From Arthrobacter rhizophilus (lineage in GTDB: Bacteria; Actinomycetota; Actinomycetes; Actinomycetales; Micrococcaceae), in assembly GCF_026241105.1 (NCBI RefSeq), contig NZ_JAPFFT010000014.1, forward strand, positions 1 through 64,000: a stretch of 64,000 nt of DNA, written 5' to 3'. The notes below the pieces were generated by a model that saw only the letters and a program-made list of their open reading frames with translations, searched no databases and was not told the origin of the DNA. Shown here one piece after another: positions 45,629 through 53,243 of the stretch; position 1 is the stretch's first letter; every line of letters begins with the position of its first letter. The position numbers and the translations under genes are program-made.

Positions 45629-47002
45629 TCAGTTCACCTTGTATCCGTCGACCTTGGCCTGGTTTTCGATGGCTTGCTGCCAGACCGGCAGCAGGTCCTC
45701 GATCGACTTCCCTCCGGTGATCGCCGGGGTCATCGTCTTCGCCCAGACCGCTTCCTGGCTGAAGATTCCGTATCCCCATCCGTCCCATACCTGGGTCGCG
45801 GCGGCCGCGATTGGCTGCAGCGGGGTTGCGAAGTACTTGCTGGATTCCTGCTTCGTCATCCACTTCGCGGCCGCAGGCGCGTAGGCGGGGTATCCGGGAG
45901 CCGCCTCGACCTGGTAGTCGTCTGAGGTGGTGGCGAATTCGACGAACTTCTCGGCGGCTTTAAGGTTCTCGGAGTGGCTGGAGATGAACCAGGTCCCTCC
46001 GCCGACGTTGCCGGTGACGGCCTTGTCGTCGCCCTTCCACTTCAGGGGAGCGGCCACGCCGAGCTGGCCCGCGGGGACATTCAGGGATTGTGGATTGTTG
46101 AAGATTGCTCCGGCGTACCAGTTGGGGCCGGGCATCATCAGGACCTTGCCGGTGTAGTTCTTGACGAACTCGGGCGTGAAGACACTGACGGCCGGGACTG
46201 TGCCGTTCTCGCGGAGCGTGTCCAGCATCGACGCGGTCCTCTTGCATTCGGTTGAGTCAGTTTTGACCGTGACCGTCTTCGGGCCGGTGACGTTGTTGGC
46301 CTGGCACTTGCCCGCCCACATGAACACTTCCGGGGTCCAGGCATCTCCGGCGGTGCCAATGACGTAGCCCGGATGCTCTTTCGCGACCTTTTCTCCGAGC
46401 GCCTGGTACTCCTCCCACGTGGTCGGGACGGAGTAGCCGAACTGGTCCAGGAGTGACTTGTTGTACCAGAGCACGGTCTGGGCGAGGTCGTTTCGCAGAC
46501 AGTAAACCTTTCCATCAACCGTGCAGGGATTGAGCGCCCCTGGCGCGAAATTCTTGATGGTGTCATTAGGAACGAGGCCCTTATCGAGCACTGCGGCGAA
46601 GGCCTGCTTTCCCCCGCTCTCCTGGCTTGCCCAGGCCGCGTCGTTGTTCTGGGTGGAGAAGACCACGTCCGGCCAGCCGCTTCCGGCACGGTCGAAGAGC
46701 TGGATCTTCGTCCGGAACGAGTTAGAACCGTTCGCCGAACCGTCGTAGGTCACGACATTGATCTTCATGTCCGGGTTTGCCTTCTGGAACGCCTTCACCG
46801 CCGCTTGGCGATCCGCGTCCACCCAAACGGTGATCGTCGAGGACGTGTCTTGTTTGGCTTCCGGGAAGCCGTTGGACCCGTTCGTTGACGTCCCGGCGCT
46901 ACCGCAAGCGGTGAGGGCCAGAAGCGCCGTCGCGGCGCCAAGCGCGGCGACAGTAAGCGTCGATCGACGCCTCATTCGCGCCACAGTGTGAATTCCAACC
47001 AT
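45629..47002 (-). CDS. extracellular sugar-binding lipoprotein (SBP family 1)
   Basis: Lipid-anchored binding protein of 457 aa. The signal peptide after an Arg-rich n-region (RMRRRSTLTVAALGAATALL) ends in lipobox LTAC. STITVWVDADRQAAVKAFQK opens the SBP1 fold. AAGGAA lies about 8 nt before the ATG at 47002; an internal ATG at 46975 is a second option. It is the first gene of the importer/catabolism operon and is preceded by a recognisable promoter with an operator in its spacer. Ligand is inferred to be a 6-deoxy-sugar glycan fragment. Confidence 0.9.
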   Translation of the reverse strand: MVGIHTVARMRRRSTLTVAALGAATALLALTACGSAGTSTNGSNGFPEAKQDTSSTITVWVDADRQAAVKAFQKANPDMKINVVTYDGSANGSNSFRTKIQLFDRAGSGWPDVVFSTQNNDAAWASQESGGKQAFAAVLDKGLVPNDTIKNFAPGALNPCTVDGKVYCLRNDLAQTVLWYNKSLLDQFGYSVPTTWEEYQALGEKVAKEHPGYVIGTAGDAWTPEVFMWAGKCQANNVTGPKTVTVKTDSTECKRTASMLDTLRENGTVPAVSVFTPEFVKNYTGKVLMMPGPNWYAGAIFNNPQSLNVPAGQLGVAAPLKWKGDDKAVTGNVGGGTWFISSHSENLKAAEKFVEFATTSDDYQVEAAPGYPAYAPAAAKWMTKQESSKYFATPLQPIAAAATQVWDGWGYGIFSQEAVWAKTMTPAITGGKSIEDLLPVWQQAIENQAKVDGYKVN

Positions 47003-47056
47003 GAGATTTTCCTTGCCTTGTCGACTTCATTGACGACTCCGAGGAGGCGTACTTCC

Positions 47057-47086
47057 AATATAGAGCATACGTATTATGTTTGCCAA
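47057..47086 (-). promoter_or_regulatory. promoter with embedded GCATACGTATTATG operator
   Basis: On the minus strand TTGGCA (47086-47081) and TATATT (47062-47057) form a good -35/-10 pair with an 18-bp spacer. The spacer contains the 14-mer CATAATACGTATGC (47078-47065). The same 14-mer lies before the aldo/keto reductase gene at 50504-50517. A repressor bound there would occlude RNA polymerase. Confidence 0.72.
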
Positions 47087-47095
47087 GGGGTCTAT

Positions 47096-48049
47096 TCACC
47101 GTGTGACCGGTTCTGTGTTTTTCAGGAGCTCCAGGTCTTCATTGCGAGGCATGCTCTCCCAATCACCGGGGCCCATGCATGCGAAAGCGCCTGCAATTGT
47201 TGCCAGTTCGAGGCAGGATGACACGTCATTTCCCTGGATGTATCGGGCGAGGAATCCCGCGACGAACGCGTCCCCTGCGCCGACGGAGTCGATAACGGGA
47301 ACCCTGATGGCATTGCGTTTGATCAGGATGCCGTCACGCAGGGCGAGACTGCCGGCAGCTCCTTGCTTGACCACCGCGAGCGGACCGCCGGCGCCGCTGG
47401 CGAGTGCGATGGCAAGCGCTTCGGGATCGTCCTGTGGAAGACCGGTGAGGAGCGCGGCTTCGTCCTCTCCCGCGAAGATGATGTCTGCCTTGGCCGCGAT
47501 TTCGCGGTAGGTAGCGGCAGGGTCTCCGGTTCGCCACAGCGAGGAACGATGGTTCACGTCGAACGACACGGGAACCTGTGATTCCCGGGCAAGGTCGATG
47601 ACGTCGTGAACAGTCTCCCGCGCTGAACCCGAGATCGAAGCTGTGATCCCGGTGATGTGGACCAGTGCGGCGTTCACAACCAGTTCGGGGTCTATGTCGC
47701 CTGGGGCCAGCCGGCTGCCGGCGCTTCCGGAGCGGTAGAACGACACTCTTGTCGTGTGCGGAGTGCGCTTCTCCTTGACCATGAGTCCGGTAGGCGCCTC
47801 GGCGTCGATGATGGCCCGCACGTCCACTCCCTGCCCACGGATGTCGCACACCACGCGCCGGCCGAGCCCGTCCGGGCCGACACGACCCACCCAAACCGCT
47901 CCCACGCCCAGGCGCGTCAGGCCGATCGCGACATTGCTGTCGGCGCCTCCCGTTCCGATGCGGGCGTCGCCGACTTCGGCGAGGTCCCCGACGTCGACGG
48001 CCCGGAACAGTCCCATCGTCTCGCCGAAAGTCAGGACATGACCGCTCAT
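47096..48049 (-). CDS. PfkB-family sugar kinase, probable 2-keto-3-deoxygluconate-type kinase
   Basis: Ribokinase/PfkB-family kinase of 317 aa. N-terminal motif is GTGGADSNVAIGLTRLGV and the C-terminal anion-hole motif is DSVGAGDAFVAGFLAR, with the catalytic Asp in GAGD. MSGHVLTFGETMGLFRA at the start resembles KdgK. With the downstream member of a KDPG-aldolase pair encoded just before it (ATGA overlap), it would phosphorylate a 2-keto-3-deoxy acid for aldol cleavage. It is the last gene of a four-gene unit. Confidence 0.87.
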   Translation of the reverse strand: MSGHVLTFGETMGLFRAVDVGDLAEVGDARIGTGGADSNVAIGLTRLGVGAVWVGRVGPDGLGRRVVCDIRGQGVDVRAIIDAEAPTGLMVKEKRTPHTTRVSFYRSGSAGSRLAPGDIDPELVVNAALVHITGITASISGSARETVHDVIDLARESQVPVSFDVNHRSSLWRTGDPAATYREIAAKADIIFAGEDEAALLTGLPQDDPEALAIALASGAGGPLAVVKQGAAGSLALRDGILIKRNAIRVPVIDSVGAGDAFVAGFLARYIQGNDVSSCLELATIAGAFACMGPGDWESMPRNEDLELLKNTEPVTR

Positions 48050-48648
48050 CCGGGTACCAGCGCCTCGCGGCAGAGGCGTTCGACCGCGGCGAAATCACCG
48101 GCCGCAATGGTTTCCTGCGGCACCATCCAACTGCCTCCGATGGCTATCACGGATGGCAGAACAAGGTACTCCCGTGCGCGTTGAGGCCCTATGCCACCTG
48201 TCGCGATGAAAGAAACGTCCGGGAACACCGAGGCAAGGGCCTTGACCGCACCGGGTCCGCCCAGGGGTTCTGCGGGGAAGAACTTGACCGTTCTCACCCC
48301 GAGAGTCCTGGCGCGCATCAGTTCTGTCGCCGTCGCGATTCCAGGCACGGCGGAAACCCCTCGTCGACGAGCCGCTGCGAGAACACTGCCGTCCAGGCCT
48401 GGACTGACCACGAATACGGCGCCGGCGTCCACGGCGTCGTCGACCTGGGCCTCCTCGAGCACGGTTCCGGCCCCTACGCGAAGTCCCGGTGTCCTTGCCA
48501 GGATCCTCAGGGCGTCCAAAGCGGCCGGTGTGCGCAGTGTGACCTCGGCCTGCCGGATGCCGGCAGCCACGAGCGCGGCTCCGAGCATCTCGGCGCTTGC
48601 GGCCGAATCGAGGACGACGACGGGAAGGATGGGATCGAAGTTGGTCAT
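48046..48648 (-). CDS. eda: KDPG/KHG-type aldolase
   Basis: Class I aldolase of 200 aa. The Schiff-base lysine is in RTVKFFPAEPLGG. The catalytic Glu region is AEVTLRTPAAL, and the phosphate loop is ATGGIGPQRAREYL. Start at ATG 48648 overlaps the KduD-like stop (ATGA) and is preferred over the 36-residue longer frame lying inside that gene. It cleaves 2-keto-3-deoxy-6-phospho-gluconate or the galacto isomer to pyruvate and glyceraldehyde 3-phosphate. A 6-deoxy acid could not be phosphorylated at C6, so this pair hints at a second sugar being used. Confidence 0.88.
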   Translation of the reverse strand: MTNFDPILPVVVLDSAASAEMLGAALVAAGIRQAEVTLRTPAALDALRILARTPGLRVGAGTVLEEAQVDDAVDAGAVFVVSPGLDGSVLAAARRRGVSAVPGIATATELMRARTLGVRTVKFFPAEPLGGPGAVKALASVFPDVSFIATGGIGPQRAREYLVLPSVIAIGGSWMVPQETIAAGDFAAVERLCREALVPG

Positions 48649-49406
48649 CGCCCGAGCCACCCGCCATCGACGGGCAGGATCGCCCCTGTTACGTAGGAGG
48701 CAGCATCCGAGGCGAGGAACACAGCAGCGCCGCCGATGTCGTCCGCGAGTCCCCACCGTCCGGCCGGGATCCGCTCCAAAATGGCCCGCGAGCGATCCGG
48801 ATCATGCTGGAGGGCGTGGGTGTTGTCGGTGGCGATGTATCCCGGGGCGATGCCGTTGACGGTCACCCCCCGGCCGGCCCACTCATTCGACAGGGCGCGC
48901 ACGAGGCCTGCTACCCCGGATTTCGCAGCCGCGTATCCGGGAACGTTGATCCCGCCTTGAAACGAGAGCAACGATGCGGTGAAGAGGATCCGGCCGCGCC
49001 CGGCCTCGAGCATGCGGCGGCCGAGGATCTGGCTGAGGAGGAAACCGCTCGTCAGGTTGACCTCCAAAACCTGATCGAACCAGCCGAGCGGATGCTCGGA
49101 GGCCGGAGACCTCCGGATGGTCCCGGCGTTGTTGACGAGAATGTCCACGGGCCGGTCGTTCGCCGCGAGCCGGTCGGCGAATGCCGTTACCTGTGCCCTG
49201 TCGGCGAAGTCGACCCGATGCCCGGAGAAGTCGCGTCCAGACTCGCGCACCCGGTCTGCGATGGCCGAGGATTCCGGGTCGAGACTGGCGGACACCCCGA
49301 TGATGTCAGCGCCCGCCGCAGCCAGTGCCTGGGCCATCGCGAAGCCGATGCCGCGTTTGGCGCCCGTCACCACGGCCAGGCGGCCGGTCAGATCGAAGGG
49401 GTTCAT
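48645..49406 (-). CDS. kduD: KduD-like SDR (2-dehydro-3-deoxy-D-gluconate 5-dehydrogenase type)
   Basis: SDR of 253 aa with TGAKRGIG, NNAGTIRR, catalytic YAAAK and the segments SFQGGINVPGYAAAKSGVAG and RIPAGRWGLADDIGG, which are very close to KduD proteins. KduD interconverts 2,5-diketo-3-deoxygluconate and 2-keto-3-deoxygluconate in uronate catabolism. Flanked by ATGA overlaps to the Zn-dehydrogenase and aldolase genes. It would feed the kinase/aldolase branch. Oxidation of another 2-keto-3-deoxy acid is an alternative. Confidence 0.85.
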   Translation of the reverse strand: MNPFDLTGRLAVVTGAKRGIGFAMAQALAAAGADIIGVSASLDPESSAIADRVRESGRDFSGHRVDFADRAQVTAFADRLAANDRPVDILVNNAGTIRRSPASEHPLGWFDQVLEVNLTSGFLLSQILGRRMLEAGRGRILFTASLLSFQGGINVPGYAAAKSGVAGLVRALSNEWAGRGVTVNGIAPGYIATDNTHALQHDPDRSRAILERIPAGRWGLADDIGGAAVFLASDAASYVTGAILPVDGGWLGR

Positions 49407-50422
49407 CGGTCACCCACCTGGACAAGGAGCTTCATCGCCTGCCCTGCCTCAAGGGCGTGGAAGGCGGAGGCCACCTCCTGCAGCGGCACGACCCCCGTGA
49501 TCAGCTTCTGCGCGGGTATGGTCCCGTCGGCCACGAGCTCGATGGCACGCTCGAAGTCGCGTCGTTCGTACACCCTCGCGCCAAGGAGCGTGAGTTCCCG
49601 CCAGAACACGCGGTGCAGGTCCACCGGGCGCGGTTGTGAATGGATCGCCACTACGACGAGAGTTCCACGCACCCTTGCCAGGCTGGTAGCGCCAAGGACG
49701 GCGGCAGCTGAGCCGGAGACTTCGAAGACCACGTCGGCGCCCGCACCGCCGGTCCAATCATCCACCCAGGCGAGCTGATCGACGGAGGAGGGATCCAGTG
49801 TCGCCAGTCCCATCTCCTCGGCTGCAGCCCGTCGGCTCGGGTCGATTTCGGCGAGGACGACCTCCGCGCCGAATGCCGATGCCACCGTCGCGATCAGGAC
49901 CCCGATAGGGCCCGCGCCGATCACGACCGCCTTGTCGCCTCGACCGAGTCCCGAGCGGCGCACGTCGTGAACCGCGACCGCGACCGGCTCCACCAGGGCG
50001 GCATCACGCAGGGAGATCCCGGAAGGCAGACGCACCAGCGTCCCGGCCGGAACGTTCCAGAACTGCTGAAGCGCCCCGGGGCTGTCGATGCCGATAAAGT
50101 CTAGGTTCTGACAAATGTGCCCGTTCCCGGCCACGCACGCAGGACAGGTCCCGTCCCAGGCCAGCGGCATCACGGTCACCGCGTCACCGACCGACCAGCC
50201 CTCAACACCCGCGCCGAGTTCTACGACCGTGCCTGACACCTCATGGCCGATGGTGGCCGGTTTCGTGACACGGGAATCCATGTCTCCGTGGAATATATGC
50301 AGGTCCGTACCGCAGATGCCGACGTACGCGACGGCGACCCGGACCTCCCCGGAGCGCAGCTCTGCCGGGTCGCGCTCCTCCACACTCATCATTCGCTCGC
50401 CCAAATAATTAGCCGCCAACAT
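49403..50422 (-). CDS. zinc-dependent alcohol/sugar dehydrogenase (MDR family)
   Basis: Medium-chain dehydrogenase of 339 aa. The catalytic zinc site is GICGTDLHIFHGD with GHEVSGTV. The structural zinc region is reduced to a single-loop CPACVAGNGHIC. The NAD-binding motif is VIGAGPIGVLIATV. Relatives include L-threonine, sorbitol and L-galactonate dehydrogenases. It heads a coupled unit with KduD-like SDR, aldolase and kinase. Its promoter lies in the region shared with the divergent aldo/keto reductase gene. Confidence 0.85.
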   Translation of the reverse strand: MLAANYLGERMMSVEERDPAELRSGEVRVAVAYVGICGTDLHIFHGDMDSRVTKPATIGHEVSGTVVELGAGVEGWSVGDAVTVMPLAWDGTCPACVAGNGHICQNLDFIGIDSPGALQQFWNVPAGTLVRLPSGISLRDAALVEPVAVAVHDVRRSGLGRGDKAVVIGAGPIGVLIATVASAFGAEVVLAEIDPSRRAAAEEMGLATLDPSSVDQLAWVDDWTGGAGADVVFEVSGSAAAVLGATSLARVRGTLVVVAIHSQPRPVDLHRVFWRELTLLGARVYERRDFERAIELVADGTIPAQKLITGVVPLQEVASAFHALEAGQAMKLLVQVGDR

Positions 50423-50503
50423 CGTGGACCCGCCCTTCCTCGCCTCGGTGCCGGAGGCGAAACGGCTCCGGTCACGAACAGCCTAAACCAAATTCAAGAG
50501 AAA

Positions 50504-50563
50504 CATAATACGTATGCTGAAAGCGAGTAGAGTATGCGCAGACCTTCTTTCCGCCGCATACTC
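50504..50563. promoter_or_regulatory. divergent control region with operator 14-mer and a long inverted repeat
   Basis: CATAATACGTATGC (50504-50517) equals the operator in the importer promoter and has the same orientation relative to its gene. Downstream, GAGTATGCG (50530-50538) is repeated inverted as CGCATACTC (50555-50563) with a 16-bp gap. All three elements share the GTATGC half-site. The 163-bp region serves the Zn-dehydrogenase operon and the aldo/keto reductase gene. Confidence 0.7.
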
Positions 50564-50585
50564 TCTAACGAAGGATCACCCAGCA

Positions 50586-51587
50586 ATGGCACGACAACCC
50601 GCTATTCCCACCCGGTCCCTTCGGACCGGCCAGCCGATCACCGAACTGGGCCTCGGAGCCGCCCAATTCGGCAACCTCTTCAAGGAAACGACCGACGACG
50701 AGTCGGGGCACGCGGTAGCGGCCGCAGTGGACGAAGGCATCAGCTACTTTGACACTGCCCCCCACTACGGCTTGGGCCTGTCTGAACAACGGCTGGGTAT
50801 GGCGCTCAAAGAGACTGACCGCAGCAGCATCGTCCTCTCCTCGAAGGTCGGCCGGCTCCTTGTTGACAGCCCTGCTAGCGCCGACCGGTTGGACGATGAG
50901 GGTTTCATCGTCCCTGCAGAGCGCCGACGGGTTTGGGACTTCAGCCGGGACGGTATTCTCCGCTCCGTGGAGGAGAGTCTCGGCCGCCTCGGAACGGATT
51001 ACCTGGACATCGCTTACCTGCACGACCCAGACGACCATTGGAAGTCTGCCTCATCCACCGGCATGGCGGCACTGATCGAACTTCGGGAGCAGGGCGTTGT
51101 CCGGGCCATCGGAGCCGGCATGAACCAATCCCCGATGCTCACTGACTTTGTCAGGAATACCGACGTCGACGTCGTCATGGTCGCCGGCCGGTTCACGCTG
51201 CTGGACCAGACAGCCCTCGCGGATCTGCTACCGATCGCGCGAGAACGCGGAGTAGGAGTGGTCGCGGCGGCCATCTACAACTCCGGGCTTCTCAGCAGCC
51301 CTACCGTCGACAGCTCTGCACACTACGATTATGGCCAGGCATCCGGCGGCGTTCTTGACCGGGCCCGCAGAATCGGCGAAGTCTGTACCCGGCACGGCGT
51401 GAGCTTGCCAGAAGCCGCCGTCCAATACCCGCTGCGTCACCCCTCAGTCGTGTCCGTGGTGACCGGGATGCGGGTGGCGGCGCATGTGCGGAGCACCGTG
51501 GATCGTTACCGGGCGCAAATCCCCGACTCGCTCTGGGAGGAACTTCACGAGAGCGGACTCGCTCCCGACCCTGCGCGCGTCGATTGA
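50586..51587 (+). CDS. aldo/keto reductase, L-fucose dehydrogenase (D-threo-aldose 1-dehydrogenase) type
   Basis: AKR of 333 aa. N-terminal GLGAAQFGNLFKETTDDE and YFDTAPHYGLGLSEQRLG are typical of the D-threo-aldose 1-dehydrogenase group. Catalytic D and Y lie in FDTAPHYG, K in SSKVGRLL and H in YLHDPDDHW. These enzymes oxidise L-fucose or similar sugars to the lactone. AAGGAT lies about 10 nt before the ATG at 50586; a longer frame from 50514 would start within the operator. It supplies the first oxidation step missing from the importer operon. Confidence 0.87.
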   Translation: MARQPAIPTRSLRTGQPITELGLGAAQFGNLFKETTDDESGHAVAAAVDEGISYFDTAPHYGLGLSEQRLGMALKETDRSSIVLSSKVGRLLVDSPASADRLDDEGFIVPAERRRVWDFSRDGILRSVEESLGRLGTDYLDIAYLHDPDDHWKSASSTGMAALIELREQGVVRAIGAGMNQSPMLTDFVRNTDVDVVMVAGRFTLLDQTALADLLPIARERGVGVVAAAIYNSGLLSSPTVDSSAHYDYGQASGGVLDRARRIGEVCTRHGVSLPEAAVQYPLRHPSVVSVVTGMRVAAHVRSTVDRYRAQIPDSLWEELHESGLAPDPARVD

Positions 51588-52518
51588 CAAAACCAAGCTG
51601 GAACAGGAGCGCGTCGTTCCAGGACCAGTAGGCACGTCTTCGTCGTCGAATCGAAGTCGAAGGCCTATTTTGTGGCGCCCTCGGTGGTTGCGCCCGGTGA
51701 AGTCGCGAGTGCTAGTTGTGCGATCGACGTCCTGCATCGGGCAGGGCAAGCCCCGGTGCACTTCAAAAAAGCGAAAGCGACGAATCTGTGGAGCAGGCAA
51801 ACCGGCGGACCTCCGCGCACCACCTCAAATCTCACGATGACGAGGGTGTGCATTACATGCACTGTAAACACCACGAGGAGCCTCTTCTGTGGGTCAGCGA
51901 CGCAGTACCGTGGTGCCATCTTCAGGAAGTCGTGGAATGCTCCTGTCAGACAACGTAGGCCCAGCTCGTCATACCATCCCGGAGGCTGCCAGGCCCACTT
52001 CCCAGGGCTACTGCCCCTTGCAATCCCGGTGTTACCCCACGGGGGAAAAGTCAGGGAAAGGTGTATGCGCTCTCTTCGGCTCCGCGAATGGTGCCAGCCT
52101 TTGACAGGCCCACCGGGGCCCATGCGCGCCGGTAGGAGTCCCAGGATTCCGGGCGGAGCCGGGGAGAGGCGACGCTGCCCACAACCGGGGACAATTCTGT
52201 CCGGGTTAGCCACCGCTACGACTGCCGAAGGGAGTTTTCCCGATGGCTCCCGGAGATCAAGCCCGTGGATAACCCGAATTGCCCCAATCGCGGACAGGGC
52301 CGGGGCGAGCAGTGTGCACTGCAACGGGGGAGCGGCTGCACGAGCTGCGTTCCAGGCAGCCGTGAGCAGCAACCCTGGGCGCAAGCCTCCCGGTCCCGGC
52401 GGACTAAGCGTCCATGCCCGGTACGGATCAACAATAAAAGCCCGTCATGAGCCGCGCCGGGGCCACATACACGGGACCCTCGTCGCGGCGCCGTCGTATT
52501 TGTCGTCCCGTTATCTGG

Positions 52519-52683
52519 TTAGGCCGGCAGCAAGGTGCGGGTCAGGACACGCGCCGGAAGTGACCGGGCTTCACTTGGACGGATGGGTAAGACCAGCTGG
52601 GCATGGGTGCTGCCGACAGCCTCGTCGAGCAGTTCGTTGATTGAGCTTTGCCCTTCCAGCTCCCCGGATGCGTCCCTTTCCAT
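52519..52683 (-). CDS. possible 54-aa protein of unknown function
   Basis: An ATG-to-TAA frame encodes MERDASGELEGQSSINELLD and later AQLVLPIRPSEARSLPARVL. The composition is less biased than its surroundings. No convincing ribosome site is present and I recognise no family. It may be a fragment of a larger lost gene. Confidence 0.25.
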   Translation of the reverse strand: MERDASGELEGQSSINELLDEAVGSTHAQLVLPIRPSEARSLPARVLTRTLLPA

Positions 52684-52870
52684 GCTTGAACCCTAACCAC
52701 GACCGAACAGTCACGGATCCAAGGACACGCGGCGCGGGGAAGTAGCAGAGGATGCGGCGTCGGAACTGGAACTAGGCCGTGGGTACCCGGGACCCACGTC
52801 AGCAGTGACTACGTTTACGCGACATTGCTTGCACATCCGCAGGACGGCATTGCCCGAATCCGATCGTTTG

Positions 52871-52929
52871 GAAGCGGCGCCGGGCTCCTAACCCGAGGAA
52901 TCCGGGAGGTTCGAGTCCTCGGTTCCGCC
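52871..52929 (+). pseudogene. tRNA-Arg(CCU)-like 3' fragment
   Basis: The sequence contains an anticodon-arm-like GGGCTCCTAACCC with CCT as anticodon, followed by GGGAGGTTCGAGTCCTC resembling a T-arm (four of five stem pairs) and an acceptor-like end. The upstream 70 bases have no D-arm or matching 5' acceptor strand, so it is a fragment. tRNA-Arg genes are frequent integration sites, so an attachment scar is possible. Confidence 0.4.
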
Positions 52930-53243
52930 GAAGACGTTGCTTGGCAGCGATCCGCTGAGTCGCATGATGTTACCTTGCTGACCCAATCGGCAACCACAGT
53001 GGGTCCGTCGTGCGGCTCTCCCTCGAAGACGAGGCTTGGCCACCCCGTCACGACTACTTCCTTTACGAACTCGGTCTCCGCGACGTCGCCGCCGTTGACC
53101 TTCACGTTCGAGGCGGACAACAGCTACGCGCGGCGCTGCAGCATGCCGCCATTTCGGCGATTGGGAACCGGACCCCGACCGGGCGGGCGCTGCTCCACGG
53201 CACCGCCTGATCGTGGTGACGTGGAGCAGCATCTTTTTGCCCC

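Larger units (their letters stand above)
51588..53243. other. 1.65-kb region with no confident gene; decayed DNA
   Basis: Long frames here (for example 51672-52640 on plus and 51665-52384 on minus) have no recognisable domains and Arg/Pro/Cys-rich composition typical of non-coding frames. Islands of better coding character exist: a plus frame ending MHCKHHEEPLLWVSDAVPWC near 51857-51958 and a minus frame near 52960-53120 reading VVTGWPSLVFEGEPHDGP. A weak hairpin (CTGGAAC/GTTCCAG, 51598-51622) follows the aldo/keto reductase gene. A tRNA-like scrap lies at 52871-52929. I interpret the stretch as accumulated fragments. Confidence 0.5.

Noticed and set aside
47096..50422. Assigning the kinase/aldolase/KduD unit to the fucose pathway itself
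   Set aside because: A 6-deoxy 2-keto acid has no C6 hydroxyl, so KDG kinase and KDPG aldolase cannot act on it in the usual way; kept as a separate branch.
51672..52640. 322-codon plus-strand frame in the gene-poor stretch
   Set aside because: No domain, Arg/Pro/Ser/Cys-rich composition, no ribosome site, and a competing minus-strand frame over the same DNA.
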